Positions 21,510 to 35,552 of a DNA stretch of 64,000 nucleotides are shown piece by piece. The stretch comes from Kosakonia sacchari SP1 (GTDB lineage: Bacteria; Pseudomonadota; Gammaproteobacteria; Enterobacterales; Enterobacteriaceae), in assembly GCF_000300455.3 (NCBI RefSeq), contig NZ_CP007215.2:496001-560000 (forward strand). The letters run 5' to 3'. Each line of letters starts with the position of its first letter. Within the stretch, counting starts at the first letter, position 1. The notes beneath the pieces were generated by a model. It ran no database searches and was not told the DNA's origin. It saw only the letters and a program-made list of their open reading frames with translations. The translations under genes were made by a program, and so were the position numbers.

Positions 21510-22496
21510 TTACACTACGCCTGCGCGCAGTAAATCGTGCATATGTAACACACCCAGCAACTGGTCGCCATCGGCCACCAACACGGAGGTAATGTGCCGG
21601 GATTGCATCAGATTCAGCGCATCCACTGCCAGTGTGTTGGGACGTACCCGAACACCGCCGGGCGTCATGACGTCGGCAATGCCCATGCTGCGGACATCAC
21701 CGCCCATATCGAACACGCGGCGTAAGTCGCCGTCGGTAAAGATTCCTTCAATTTTCATCAAATCATCGCAGATAACCGTCATGCCCAGGTTTTTGCGCGT
21801 GATTTCAAGCAGTGCATCACGCAGGCTGGCGTTTTTGCTGACATGGGGGATTTCGTCACCGGTATGCATGATGTCATTGACGCGCAGCAACAGTTTGCGG
21901 CCCAGTGCGCCGCCGGGATGCGATAAGGCGAAATCTTCCGCCGTAAAACCGCGCGCTTTCAGCAACGCGACAGCCAGCGCATCGCCCATTACCAGCGCCG
22001 CCGTAGTGCTGGACGTTGGCGCCAGACCCAGCGGACAGGCTTCTTTCGGCACCTTAACGCATAAATGAATATCGGCGGCGCGCGCCATGCTGCTTTCTGG
22101 TCGGCTGGTCATGCAAATCAACGAAACTTTTAATCGCTTCAGCACCGGGATCAGCGCGAGGATCTCGTTCGACTCCCCTGAATTTGACAGCGCAATGACC
22201 ACATCTTGCGGGCTGACCATTCCCAGATCACCATGGGCCGCTTCACCCGGATGCACAAAGAAAGAGGGGGTTCCGGTGCTGGCAAATGTGGCCGCCATTT
22301 TTCTACCGATATGGCCGGACTTGCCCATTCCCATCACCACCACTTTCCCGGCGCAATAGAACATTTTTTCGCACGCCTGCGTGAAGTCGGCGTTGATGTA
22401 TTGATCCAGCTCTGCGAGGCCTTCACGTTCAATTTCCAGGACGTCTTTACCTGCTTGTTGAAAGTCAAAACCCGGCTGCAAATCTATTTGCGACAT
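21510..22496 (-). CDS. kdsD: D-arabinose 5-phosphate isomerase
   Basis: 328 aa. It converts ribulose 5-phosphate to arabinose 5-phosphate, the first committed step of Kdo synthesis. An N-terminal SIS sugar isomerase domain (about 40-175, GMGKSGHIGRKMAATFASTG) is followed by two CBS domains (about 210-325). It is the E. coli length and is 13 bases downstream of yrbG. Confidence 0.98.
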   Translation of the reverse strand: MSQIDLQPGFDFQQAGKDVLEIEREGLAELDQYINADFTQACEKMFYCAGKVVVMGMGKSGHIGRKMAATFASTGTPSFFVHPGEAAHGDLGMVSPQDVVIALSNSGESNEILALIPVLKRLKVSLICMTSRPESSMARAADIHLCVKVPKEACPLGLAPTSSTTAALVMGDALAVALLKARGFTAEDFALSHPGGALGRKLLLRVNDIMHTGDEIPHVSKNASLRDALLEITRKNLGMTVICDDLMKIEGIFTDGDLRRVFDMGGDVRSMGIADVMTPGGVRVRPNTLAVDALNLMQSRHITSVLVADGDQLLGVLHMHDLLRAGVV

Positions 22497-22509
22497 AATG
22501 CGTATCCGA

Positions 22510-23484
22510 TTATCCAGTCAAAAGCGGCGACAGCCAGTAGAGCAGCGCCAGCCACACGATAAACCCGCCCAATAACAGTGCGCCGACGCTTCTGCTGATT
22601 TGCTTACGTCGCCAGCAAATCAGGGCAAAAAGGGCACTGACCAGCAACATCACGCCATAATCACGCGTAAAGGCTATCGGGTTAAAGTCGCCCGGCGCAA
22701 TCATCGCGGGCAAACCCAGCACGAGAGCAATGTTAAAGATGTTTGAACCAATAATATTGCCAATGGCAATATCATCTTCACCTTTGCGCGCACCGGCAAT
22801 CGCTGTCGCCAGTTCAGGCAGGCCAGTACCGATAGCAATAACCGTCAGGCCAATGGTCAGCTCGCTGATAGCAAAGTAGTTCGCTACCACTGTCGCGTTA
22901 TCCACCACCATACGTGTTGCCATTGGCATAATGATTAACGCTACGCCCAGCCAGAGGAACGCGACTGAGAGGCTGCCGTCTCGCGGTAACTCCGCCACCT
23001 GCTCTCGGGTGAGACTGTCGTTGCCCTGGCGCTCGGCCAGGCGGGCAATTTTAACAATGAACACCAGCCATAGCACGGCTAATAACAGTAAAATAATGCC
23101 GTCAAAGCGGCTGAGGTGCCCATTGTACAACACCACGCCTGCCAGCAGACTGGCTACCAAGGTTAACGGTAATTCGCGGCGCAGAATATCGGAATGTACG
23201 GTAAAAGGGTGTAAAAGCGCGGCGACGCCGAGGATCAACAAGATATTGGTAATGTTAGAGCCGATCGCCGTGCCGATAGCCAGATCCAACTGTCCATGCA
23301 GCGATGCGGCGACGGAAGTGATTATCTCCGGTAGTGAGGTACCGATGCTTACAACGGTCATGCCGATGATTAAAGGCGGTACACCGAATGTGCGGCAAAG
23401 GATCGAAGCAGCGAACACCAGACGATCGGCACTGTAGACCACTAAGAGTAAACCAATTATCAATAGCGCCGTCGCTAAAAGCAT
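22510..23484 (-). CDS. yrbG: Sodium/calcium exchanger family protein YrbG
   Basis: 324 aa integral membrane protein of the CaCA family with about ten helices. The two inverted alpha repeats are visible: SIGTSLPEIITS with AIGTAIGSNITNI, and AIGTGLPELATA with AIGNIIGSNIFNI. Transport of calcium is inferred from the family. It is the first gene of the kdsD-kdsC-lptCAB run and divergent from mlaF; a TATAAT at 23504-23509 lies in the shared gap but has no clear -35. Confidence 0.93.
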   Translation of the reverse strand: MLLATALLIIGLLLVVYSADRLVFAASILCRTFGVPPLIIGMTVVSIGTSLPEIITSVAASLHGQLDLAIGTAIGSNITNILLILGVAALLHPFTVHSDILRRELPLTLVASLLAGVVLYNGHLSRFDGIILLLLAVLWLVFIVKIARLAERQGNDSLTREQVAELPRDGSLSVAFLWLGVALIIMPMATRMVVDNATVVANYFAISELTIGLTVIAIGTGLPELATAIAGARKGEDDIAIGNIIGSNIFNIALVLGLPAMIAPGDFNPIAFTRDYGVMLLVSALFALICWRRKQISRSVGALLLGGFIVWLALLYWLSPLLTG

Positions 23485-23713
23485 CTAACGTCCTTTCTTC
23501 AGGTATAATCCGCCGGCTCGCAGGCTGCCATGCCGGGTAAAACCGGGAGTTCCGCGTAGCGTAATGATTCCTAATTTTGACTTTATGCGGCTCAAAAGTA
23601 AAACAAATGCCAGCTTTCGCTAACCCCAGCAGGTAATATTCTGTAAAAATGTTGGGTTCGTGATGTTATCAAGCGTCATGCTTGTGGCCGACGAGGCTTA
23701 TAAGGAAGAGGAA

Positions 23714-25316
<1,603 letters not shown>

Positions 25317-25320
25317 GTTC

Positions 25321-25872
25321 ATGCAAACGAAAAAAAGTGAAATTTGGGTCGGTGTTTTCCTTGTGCTGGCGCTGCTGGCTGGACTCTTCATCTGCTTAAA
25401 AGCGGCGGATGTCGCCTCTATGCGCACCGAGCCGACTTACCGTGTCTATGCCACCTTTGACAATATTGGCGGTCTGAAAGCCCATTCGCCGGTAAGAATT
25501 GGCGGTGTGGTGATCGGGCGCGTTGCGGATATCTCTCTCGATCCCAAAACCTATCTGCCACGTGTCGCGCTGGATATTGAAGAACGTTACAACCAGATCC
25601 CGGATACCAGCTCGCTGGCGATCCGCACTTCCGGGTTGTTAGGTGAGCAGTATCTGGCGTTGAACGTTGGTTTTGACGATCCTGAGATGGGAACTTCTAT
25701 GCTTAAAGAAGGAAGCACCATTCAGGATACCAAGTCCGCCATAGTGCTTGAGGATCTTATCGGACAATTCCTTTACAACAGTAAAGGCGGTGACAATAAG
25801 AATTCAGGCGATGCGGCAGCCCACGATGCAGGGAATACTCAAGCCGCACCGTCTGCTGGTCAGACGAATTAA
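25321..25872 (+). CDS. mlaD: MlaD, MCE-domain lipid carrier subunit
   Basis: 183 aa, the E. coli length. One membrane helix (about 8-28) anchors the MCE domain (about 39-116; NIGGLKAHSPVRIGGVVIG), which forms a hexameric ring and hydrophobic channel for phospholipids. The polar C-terminal tail is low complexity and ends ASAGQTN-like. The start at 25321 gives MQTKKSEIWVG, the family N-terminus. Confidence 0.97.
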   Translation: MQTKKSEIWVGVFLVLALLAGLFICLKAADVASMRTEPTYRVYATFDNIGGLKAHSPVRIGGVVIGRVADISLDPKTYLPRVALDIEERYNQIPDTSSLAIRTSGLLGEQYLALNVGFDDPEMGTSMLKEGSTIQDTKSAIVLEDLIGQFLYNSKGGDNKNSGDAAAHDAGNTQAAPSAGQTN

Positions 25873-25888
25873 CGAGGAGAATTGACGC

Positions 25889-26527
25889 ATGTTTAAACGT
25901 CTATTAATGGTTGCCCTGCTGGTGGTTGCGCCGCTGGGTACCGCGATGGCGGCCGATCAAGCTAACCCTTACGCCGCAATGAAAGACGCGGCACAGAAAA
26001 CCTTTGATCGCCTCAAAAATGAGCAGCCGAAAATCCGTGCGAACCCAGACTACCTGCGCGATGTTGTTGATCAGGAACTGCTGCCTTATGTGCAGGTGAA
26101 ATACGCCGGTGCGTTGGTGCTGGGCCGTTATTACAAAGAAGCGACCCCCGCACAGCGTGAAGCCTATTTCGCTGCATTTCGCGAATACCTGAAACAGGCT
26201 TACGGCCAGGCGCTGGCAATGTATCACGGGCAGACCTATCAGATTGCGCCGGAGCAGCCGCTGGGCGATGCGACAATTGTGCCGATCCGCGTAACTATCA
26301 TCGATCCAAATGGCCGTCCGCCGGTGCGCCTGGATTTCCAGTGGCGTAAAAACACGCAAACGGGCAACTGGCAGGCTTACGACATGATTGCCGAAGGGGT
26401 GAGCATGATCACCACCAAACAGAACGAATGGAGTGATCTGCTGCGTACCAAAGGTATCGACGGTTTAACCGCCGAGCTGCAATCTATTTCCCGCCAGAAA
26501 ATTACCCTGGACGAGAAAAAGCAATGA
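25889..26527 (+). CDS. mlaC: MlaC, periplasmic phospholipid shuttle
   Basis: 212 aa (E. coli 211). Signal peptide of about 21 residues ending TAMA-A, then the Ttg2D/MlaC fold that carries phospholipid between the outer-membrane MlaA-porin complex and MlaFEDB. GAGGAG lies 8 bases upstream of the ATG. Its stop overlaps the mlaB start by four bases. Confidence 0.97.
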   Translation: MFKRLLMVALLVVAPLGTAMAADQANPYAAMKDAAQKTFDRLKNEQPKIRANPDYLRDVVDQELLPYVQVKYAGALVLGRYYKEATPAQREAYFAAFREYLKQAYGQALAMYHGQTYQIAPEQPLGDATIVPIRVTIIDPNGRPPVRLDFQWRKNTQTGNWQAYDMIAEGVSMITTKQNEWSDLLRTKGIDGLTAELQSISRQKITLDEKKQ

Positions 26528-26817
26528 CAGCCAGTCTACGCTGGTCGCGCGATGGAGACTGCCTGAAACTGTTGGGTGAACTGGATCAGGATCTCTTAAA
26601 CCCGCTGTGGGATGCGCGCGTGGAGGCGATGAACGGGGTGACCTGCATCGATTTACATGGCGTGTCACGCGTGGATACCGCAGGCGTCGCGCTGCTGGTA
26701 CATCTGGTGGCACAGGGCAAAAAGCAGGGAAATAATGTTGTGCTTGCTGGGGTGAGTGAGAATGTCTCCACCCTCGCCGCGCTCTATAATTTGCCGCAGG
26801 ATGTATTGCCTCACTAA
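26524..26817 (+). CDS. mlaB: MlaB, STAS-domain subunit
   Basis: 97 aa STAS protein that binds and stabilises MlaF. The short STAS core [19 protein letters not shown], with the serine and threonine of the anti-sigma antagonist fold, is clear. It is the last gene of mlaFEDCB and is followed by an intrinsic terminator. Confidence 0.96.
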   Translation: MTASLRWSRDGDCLKLLGELDQDLLNPLWDARVEAMNGVTCIDLHGVSRVDTAGVALLVHLVAQGKKQGNNVVLAGVSENVSTLAALYNLPQDVLPH

Positions 26818-26839
26818 TTTTTTCAATGCGTTACTACTT

Positions 26840-26873
26840 AAAGCCCCATCCTTTATATTGATGGGGCTTTTTG
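26840..26873 (+). terminator. Intrinsic terminator of mlaFEDCB
   Basis: Stem AAAGCCCCATC / GATGGGGCTTT with an AT-rich loop (TTTATATT), then a short T run. Confidence 0.9.
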
Positions 26874-26943
26874 CTTGTTTAAGCCGACGCCACTTTCCTC
26901 TAAGATGTGTGACTGTTTTCACTATTAGATGATATTTACACCC

Positions 26944-27198
26944 ATGGAAAATCATGAAATTCAGACGGTGCTGATGAACGCACTCTCTCTCCAGGAAGCC
27001 CACGTCACTGGCGATGGCAGTCACTTTCAGGTTGTCGCTGTGGGTGAGATTTTTGACGGCATGAGCCGGGTCAAGAAACAACAGACCATTTATGGCCCGC
27101 TGATGGAATACATTGCAGACAACCGTATCCATGCCCTGTCGATCAAAGCCTACACTCCGGCGGAGTGGGCGCGGGATCGCAAACTTAACGGCTTTTGA
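26944..27198 (+). CDS. ibaG: BolA family protein IbaG
   Basis: 84 aa BolA-like protein that works with monothiol glutaredoxin in iron-sulfur handling and acid response in E. coli. The BolA signature [15 protein letters not shown], around residues 40-54, is present, as is the histidine of the invariant H-A-(V/L)-S strand ([12 protein letters not shown]). The start at 26944 gives MENHEIQ; an ATG five codons upstream (26929, MIFTP) is an alternative used in older annotation. Neither has a clear ribosome binding site. Confidence 0.94.
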   Translation: MENHEIQTVLMNALSLQEAHVTGDGSHFQVVAVGEIFDGMSRVKKQQTIYGPLMEYIADNRIHALSIKAYTPAEWARDRKLNGF

Positions 27199-27250
27199 GC
27201 GCAGGGGATAAACCCACTGCGCGTGTGAATTCTTAACAGAGATCAGATGA

Positions 27251-28510
<1,260 letters not shown>

Positions 28511-28530
28511 GCCTGTCTGCGGAACAGTAA

Positions 28531-28556
28531 GAAGGGAGCCTCGGCTCCCTTTTTTT
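28531..28556 (+). terminator. Intrinsic terminator of murA
   Basis: AGGGAGCC-TC-GGCTCCCT followed by seven T (GGGAG/CTCCC stem with CCTCGG loop). Confidence 0.9.
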
Positions 28557-28588
28557 CTATCGCTTGTTCTGGCAAGCAAGGGGAGGTG

Positions 28589-28879
28589 CTACTTGCATGA
28601 CCGCTTATTTTTCCTCCCTTTTTTCCTGATCAGCTTCGTCTTATCGATAAATTCATGGGTGACAGGATCATGATAACGTGATGGCCAGATAACCCAGGGA
28701 TCGGTATCCAGTGCACGAGCAATAATCAATTCCCCTTTTGGCCAGGAGCGGGTCAGAGCGTTAGCGAGGGTTGAAGAGCTTAACCCGTTTTTACGGGATT
28801 CCGCAGCCAGCGATGTTCCTTTTTTACGCAATCCGGCAATGATATCAGCCTGATGCCAGTCCATTAATTTTGTTTCCAT
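28589..28879 (-). CDS. sfsB: Ner-like DNA-binding regulator SfsB (Nlp)
   Basis: 96 aa (E. coli about 92), related to phage Mu Ner. The winged-helix core DWHQADIIAGLRKKGTSLA, then NGLSSSTLANALTR and PWVIWPSRYHD, are conserved; the last ten residues are basic and differ from E. coli. In E. coli it activates maltose-related genes when overproduced. The ATG at 28879 follows GGGAG; an in-frame start ten codons upstream is less likely. Confidence 0.92.
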   Translation of the reverse strand: METKLMDWHQADIIAGLRKKGTSLAAESRKNGLSSSTLANALTRSWPKGELIIARALDTDPWVIWPSRYHDPVTHEFIDKTKLIRKKGRKNKRSCK

Positions 28880-29093
28880 AACATCTCCCTGATAGAAAAT
28901 AGGTGTCAATTATTTACGCCAACAACGCTATTTACTATACGCATATGGGAGCATTTGTTCTGAAAAGCTCATGTAATATTTTGCGTTTTAGGATTATGAC
29001 AAGGCTTGATATTACTGGTTATTTTTGGTTTTTATGTGGTTTAAGAAAACTTACTGGAACTTTCCCGCGACAATGCGCGGGAATCTGGAAAGA

Positions 29094-30065
29094 TTAACGA
29101 TCGCGCTGAACGGCGATGTGGGCAAGGCCGACCAGCGCGTCGCGCCACGGTGAATCCGGCAGAACCTGTAGAGCAGCAATTGCTTTATCCGCTTCTTCTT
29201 CTGCACGACGACGCGTCCATTCCAGTGAACCGCAGGCCGCCATTGCTTCCAGAACAGGTTCCAGAAGGTGTCGGCCGTTTCCTTGCTCTATAGCTTCGCG
29301 GATCATCAGTGCTTGTTCTGGTGTGCCGTTATGCATGGCATGTAACAACGGTAACGTCGGTTTGCCTTCATTCAGGTCATCGCCAGTGTTTTTGCCGAGT
29401 GTTTCACCGTCTGCGCTGTAATCAAGCAAATCGTCGATGAGCTGAAAAGCCGTACCCAAGTAGCGGCCATAATCCTGCAGCCCTTTTTCCTGCGCTTCCG
29501 TACAACCAGCCAGCAAGCCGGAGCACTGAGCCGCCGCTTCAAACAGACGGGCGGTTTTGCTGTAAATGACGCGCATATAATTTTCTTCAGTGATATTCGG
29601 GTCGTTGACGTTCATCAACTGCAGGACTTCGCCTTCAGCAATCACGTTTACGGCTTCTGACATTACTTCCAGCACTTTCAGCGAGCCGAGGCTGGTCATC
29701 ATCTGGAAAGCGCGGGTGTAGATAAAATCACCGACCAACACGCTCGCTGCGTTGCCAAAGGCCGCGTTAGCGGTGGCTTTGCCGCGACGCATGTCGGACT
29801 CATCCACAACATCGTCATGGAGGAGGGTCGCGGTGTGGATAAATTCGATTAATGCGGCAATAGTGACGTGCAAATTGCCCTCGTAGCCAACGGCTCGCGC
29901 CGCCAACACGGCAATCATCGGACGGATGCGTTTGCCGCCGCCGCTTACGATGTAATAGCCCAACTGGTTGATTAACTGAACATCCGAGTTGAGTTGTTGC
30001 AGAATCGTCGCGTTTACACCCGCCATATCGTGCGCGGTTAACTCATTGATTTTTTCTAAATTCAT
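29094..30065 (-). CDS. ispB: Octaprenyl diphosphate synthase
   Basis: 323 aa trans-prenyltransferase that makes the C40 side chain of ubiquinone and menaquinone. The first aspartate-rich motif is DDVVDE at 84-89 and the second is IDDLLDY near residue 210. KRIRP near residue 45 binds IPP. The start at 30065 gives MNLEKINELTAHDM as in E. coli; an 11-codon upstream extension was rejected. It is divergent from rplU. Confidence 0.97.
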   Translation of the reverse strand: MNLEKINELTAHDMAGVNATILQQLNSDVQLINQLGYYIVSGGGKRIRPMIAVLAARAVGYEGNLHVTIAALIEFIHTATLLHDDVVDESDMRRGKATANAAFGNAASVLVGDFIYTRAFQMMTSLGSLKVLEVMSEAVNVIAEGEVLQLMNVNDPNITEENYMRVIYSKTARLFEAAAQCSGLLAGCTEAQEKGLQDYGRYLGTAFQLIDDLLDYSADGETLGKNTGDDLNEGKPTLPLLHAMHNGTPEQALMIREAIEQGNGRHLLEPVLEAMAACGSLEWTRRRAEEEADKAIAALQVLPDSPWRDALVGLAHIAVQRDR

Positions 30066-30288
30066 CGCAAAAGCCGGGCTTTCAGTCCTGTTTACCACAT
30101 AGCAAAATGGGATAACAAAGGGTTACGGGTTAGAATAGTATTGTTGATTGTACTGAAAAAATGCGCCAGATAAACGTTACCTTACGTGTTGTGTTTTTTT
30201 TCTGCATGGAGTGACGATCACTCTTGTCAAAGGCTAGCAATTTGCGTAATATTCGCGCCCTATTGTGAATATTTATAGCGCACTCTGA

Positions 30289-30636
<348 letters not shown>

Positions 30637-30656
30637 GACCTGAGGAGTAGATTTAA

Positions 30657-30914
<258 letters not shown>

Positions 30915-30939
30915 GTTTTTCGCGTCCCGGTAACGGAAG

Positions 30940-30969
30940 AAAGCCCCGCAACACGTTGCGGGGCTTTTT
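30940..30969 (+). terminator. Terminator between rpmA and yhbE
   Basis: Stem AAGCCCCGCAAC / GTTGCGGGGCTT followed by five T. It separates the ribosomal pair from yhbE-obgE, although readthrough may feed them. Confidence 0.9.
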
Positions 30970-31008
30970 ACATTAGAAGTCCGGTAAATTCTGGCAGGGA
31001 ATACGGGC

Positions 31009-31974
31009 ATGAAACAGCAGGCAGGCATTGGTATTGCGCTGGCTCTCACCACTGCGATGTGCTGGGGCGCATTACCCATCGCCATGAAGCAGGTGCTGGA
31101 AGTGATGGAACCGCCAACGGTGGTTTTTTATCGCTTCTTGATGGCAGGAATCGGCCTTGGTTTGATTCTCGGCTGGAAAAAAAAACTGCCCCCGCTGCAT
31201 CTTTTTCGCAAGCCGCGCTGGTTAGTTTTGTTGGCAATTGCCACTGGTGGGCTGTTCGGGAATTTCATCCTCTTCAGCTCTTCCCTGCAATACGTTAGCC
31301 CGACGGCTTCTCAGGTGATCGGTCAGCTTTCGCCTGTAGGCATGATGGTCGCCAGCGTTGTTATCCTCAAAGAGAGAATGCGCGGCACCCAGGTTATCGG
31401 CGCGCTGATGCTTATCTGTGGTCTGGTGATGTTTTTTAACACCAGCCTGGTGGAGATTTTTACCCGCCTGACAGATTACACCAGGGGCGTGATTTTTGGC
31501 GTCGGAGCAGCCACGGTGTGGGTGAGTTACGGCGTCGCACAAAAAGTGTTATTGCGGCGCCTGGCCTCTCAGCAGATCCTCTTTTTGCTGTACACTTTGT
31601 GTACAGTTGCGTTATTGCCGCTGGCAAAACCCGCCGTGCTGCTTCAGTTGAATGAGTGGCAACTGGCTTGTCTGGTGTTTTGTGGCCTGAATACGCTGGT
31701 GGGTTATGGCGCGCTGGCGGAAGCGATGGCTCGCTGGCAGGCGGCGCAGGTGAGCGCATTAATCACGCTGACACCGCTCTTTACGCTGTTTTTTTCAGAT
31801 TTATTATCAATGGCCTGGCCCGATGTTTTCGCCAGACCGATGTTAAACCTTATCGGTTATCTCGGTGCGTTTGTCGTGGTTGCGGGCGCGATGTTTTCCG
31901 CTATTGGTCATCGTCTTTTGGGACGCTGGCGTAATCGCGAAGTGGTCGCCACTGTGCCCCGCTCAGGCGAATGA
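31009..31974 (+). CDS. yhbE: EamA/DMT family transporter YhbE
   Basis: 321 aa inner-membrane protein with about ten helices in two EamA repeats (first about residues 7-140, second 155-300). It is the E. coli YhbE length and is conserved between rpmA and obgE. The substrate is unknown; efflux of a small metabolite is only a family-based guess. The C-terminus is a short cytoplasmic tail. Confidence 0.92.
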   Translation: MKQQAGIGIALALTTAMCWGALPIAMKQVLEVMEPPTVVFYRFLMAGIGLGLILGWKKKLPPLHLFRKPRWLVLLAIATGGLFGNFILFSSSLQYVSPTASQVIGQLSPVGMMVASVVILKERMRGTQVIGALMLICGLVMFFNTSLVEIFTRLTDYTRGVIFGVGAATVWVSYGVAQKVLLRRLASQQILFLLYTLCTVALLPLAKPAVLLQLNEWQLACLVFCGLNTLVGYGALAEAMARWQAAQVSALITLTPLFTLFFSDLLSMAWPDVFARPMLNLIGYLGAFVVVAGAMFSAIGHRLLGRWRNREVVATVPRSGE

Positions 31975-33165
<1,191 letters not shown>

Positions 33166-33205
33166 TCGCTGCGATTTCCCCGGCTGCACGGGGAATATTG
33201 CCAAC

Positions 33206-33241
33206 AAAATGCCGGGTTAGCACTCGCTACCCGGCATTTTT
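33206..33241 (+). terminator. Bidirectional terminator, obgE and dacB
   Basis: Stem AAAATGCCGGGT / ACCCGGCATTTTT with an 11-base loop sits in the 77-base gap between convergent obgE and dacB, with T on both strands. Confidence 0.88.
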
Positions 33242-33242
33242 G

Positions 33243-34676
33243 TTAGTTGTTCTGGTAGATATCTTTGTACAGCCGGCTTTCAAAACGCACCAGTGGAATG
33301 CGGCGATTACGCTGATCCGCCGGTTCGACAGCATAACCGGAAAGATACTGCACGAAAGCCATCCGCTGACCGCTCGCGGTAGTAATAAAGCCGGCCAGGT
33401 TATACACGCCTTGCAAGGAGCCTGTTTTGGCCGAAACTTTGCCGTCTACACCTGCTTCATGCAGGCCTGCGCGATACTGCAGAGAGCCATCATAGCCTGC
33501 CAGCGGCAGCATTGAGATGAAATTGAGCTCTGTGTCATGCTGTGCAATATATTGCAGAACTTGCATCATCGTGGCGGGTGCCAGCAGGTTATGTCGTGAC
33601 AGACCGGAGCCATCGGCGATGATTGTATTTCCGAGATCGACGCCAGCCTGCTGGCGCAGGATCTGTCGCACTGCATCCGATCCTGCTCGCCAGGTACCCG
33701 GTACGCCAAAGCGCGCGTGACCAATCATACGAAACACCGTATCAGCGATCATATTGTCTGATTTTTTCAGCATCTGCTTTAGCAGATCGTGAAGCGGTAC
33801 CGACTGCTTGCTGGCAATGACAGTACCGGCCTGGTTCTCTTGCGTCTGGCGCAGCAAGGTGCCGCTATAGGTGATGCCTGCGTCGTTCAATTCTGCTTTC
33901 AAAATTGCACCGGCGTAGCTTGCTCCGTCCTGAATGGCGAAAGCCAGCGGGAGCGGATCGGCACGCTGCGGCAGGCATCCCGTCAATGTAAATCGATTTA
34001 AATCACCAGGGACAACATCCAGTTCGCAATACTGCGCCTCAGCGGAGCCGCGTGCGAGCGTGCGCACCTGGCTGAACATATTCACCGGATAATAATTAGC
34101 GATCCGGATATAGGCCAAATCGCCCGGCTTTTGCGCACTATAGAGCGAAATCGAGAAGCAGTTGCGATCGACAATCGCCGCAGCAGGTGGCGCGCTAAAG
34201 CATTGCGTCATGTCGTTCCACGGCCAGCCTGGCGCTTTATCATGGCTGGCAAAAATAGAGGTATCGACTAGTACATTACCTTCGATTTTCTGCACGCCTG
34301 ATTTTTTCAGCGCCGCGACCATATTGCGAATATCCTGACGCTTTAGTGTCGGATCGCCGCCAAATCGTGCAATTAAGTCACCTTTTAGTGTACCGTTCTC
34401 GACAGAACCTTTGCTTTCCAGCGTGGTTGTAAAGCGAAAGTCCGGCCCAAGCTGCAACAGTGCCGCCAGCGCGGTGATGACCTTCTGAGTACTGGCTGGC
34501 AGCGCCATTTGTTTACCGTGGTAATCAATTTCTGGCGCCTGAGCTCCGACTTTTTGCACCATCAGCGCCAGGTTTGCGCCATCCGGCAGTTGGTTTATGT
34601 ATTCGTCTACATTCGCGGCCTGAACGTTCAGGGCTATACTTGTGGTCAATCCGATGATAAAGCTGGAAAATCGCAT
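33243..34676 (-). CDS. dacB: D-alanyl-D-alanine carboxypeptidase PBP4
   Basis: 477 aa class C low-molecular-weight penicillin-binding protein with DD-carboxypeptidase and endopeptidase activity in the periplasm. Signal peptide of 20 residues (cleavage NVQA-A). Active-site motifs are SxxK at 62-65 (STQK), SDN (KKSDNM, near residue 306) and KTG (SAKTGS, near residue 417). Length equals E. coli. It is divergent from greA. Confidence 0.97.
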   Translation of the reverse strand: MRFSSFIIGLTTSIALNVQAANVDEYINQLPDGANLALMVQKVGAQAPEIDYHGKQMALPASTQKVITALAALLQLGPDFRFTTTLESKGSVENGTLKGDLIARFGGDPTLKRQDIRNMVAALKKSGVQKIEGNVLVDTSIFASHDKAPGWPWNDMTQCFSAPPAAAIVDRNCFSISLYSAQKPGDLAYIRIANYYPVNMFSQVRTLARGSAEAQYCELDVVPGDLNRFTLTGCLPQRADPLPLAFAIQDGASYAGAILKAELNDAGITYSGTLLRQTQENQAGTVIASKQSVPLHDLLKQMLKKSDNMIADTVFRMIGHARFGVPGTWRAGSDAVRQILRQQAGVDLGNTIIADGSGLSRHNLLAPATMMQVLQYIAQHDTELNFISMLPLAGYDGSLQYRAGLHEAGVDGKVSAKTGSLQGVYNLAGFITTASGQRMAFVQYLSGYAVEPADQRNRRIPLVRFESRLYKDIYQNN

Positions 34677-34741
34677 AATCTCGCGCTAGGAAGCAGTAAA
34701 CAAGCCGTCATACTACGGCGCAACGACCCGGAAAGTAAACG

Positions 34742-34923
34742 ATGACCCATAGTGAACTTCCGGGTAAAATACGTATCAAATTGAAAAATTGCGCTGACCT
34801 GGGGCTTTGTCCCCGGGTCAGTTTTCTTTTGCTCCTGCCCGACGGTATATGCCGGTGTACGGGGGAGGTAGATCAGATGGGGTGGGTTACCGCTCCCTAC
34901 AGGAATGTTCAAGAGGTATAACA
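34742..34923 (+). promoter_or_regulatory. greA promoter and attenuated leader
   Basis: A -10 TAAAAT at 34765-34770, with ATGACC at 34742-34747 as a weak -35 at 17 bases, precedes a terminator-like hairpin at 34794-34821 (CTGACC..GGGG / CCCC..GGGTCAG) with TTTTCTTTT. Readthrough reaches greA, whose AAGAGGT ribosome binding site is at 34910-34916. The layout matches the E. coli greA leader. Confidence 0.75.
34777..34830 (+). ncRNA. graL: GraL leader RNA
   Basis: A short transcript from the greA promoter to the leader terminator (T run 34822-34830) corresponds to GraL, an RNA described in E. coli from the greA leader. The start is inferred from the -10 at 34765-34770, so the 5' end may be off by several bases. 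Function is not well defined; it arises from attenuation. Confidence 0.6.
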
Positions 34924-35400
34924 ATGCAAGCTATTCCGATGACCTTACGTGGTGCCGAAAAATTGCGCGAAGAACTGGAGTTTCTGAAATCCGTTCGTCG
35001 CCCTGAAATCATTGCCGCCATCGCGGAAGCCCGCGAACATGGCGATCTGAAAGAGAATGCGGAATATCACGCAGCGCGCGAGCAGCAAGGCTTCTGCGAA
35101 GGGCGAATTAAAGATATCGAAGCAAAATTGTCCAATGCGCAGGTGATCGACATTTCTAAAATGCCGAAAAGCGGCCGTGTTATTTTTGGTTCCACCGTTA
35201 CGGTATTGAACCTCGATAATGACGAAGAGCAGACTTATCGCATTGTTGGCGATGATGAAGCCGACTTTAAACAGAACCTGATTTCAGTCAATTCTCCCAT
35301 TGCCCGTGGCCTGGTAGGTAAAGAGCAGGATGATGTGGTGGTGATTCGTACGCCGGGCGGCGAAGTGGAATACGAAATTATCAAAGTGGAATATCTTTGA
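34924..35400 (+). CDS. greA: Transcription elongation factor GreA
   Basis: 158 aa. The N-terminal coiled coil (about 1-75) carries the acidic tip [16 protein letters not shown] that stimulates RNA cleavage in backtracked polymerase. The C-terminal FKBP-like domain ends [11 protein letters not shown]. The start at 34924 ([14 protein letters not shown]) is the known N-terminus; a 39-codon in-frame extension covers the regulatory leader and is not coding. Confidence 0.98.
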   Translation: MQAIPMTLRGAEKLREELEFLKSVRRPEIIAAIAEAREHGDLKENAEYHAAREQQGFCEGRIKDIEAKLSNAQVIDISKMPKSGRVIFGSTVTVLNLDNDEEQTYRIVGDDEADFKQNLISVNSPIARGLVGKEQDDVVVIRTPGGEVEYEIIKVEYL

Positions 35401-35442
35401 TCATTGTATTCGCGTCGATTGTTGACGAATTGTAAAGAAAAG

Positions 35443-35466
35443 AAAAAGGCCGCACTGCGGCCTTTT
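35443..35466 (+). terminator. Intrinsic terminator of greA
   Basis: Stem AAAAGGCCGC / GCGGCCTTTT with a two- to four-base loop (ACT). It may also act on transcripts from yhbY. Confidence 0.85.
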
Positions 35467-35552
35467 ATGAATTCCGGGAGCGTGGCATTTTGCACCTCTG
35501 CTGGCGGAAACCCCTCGTTTTACACAGATTTTGTGTTCAATTCAGGATATCC

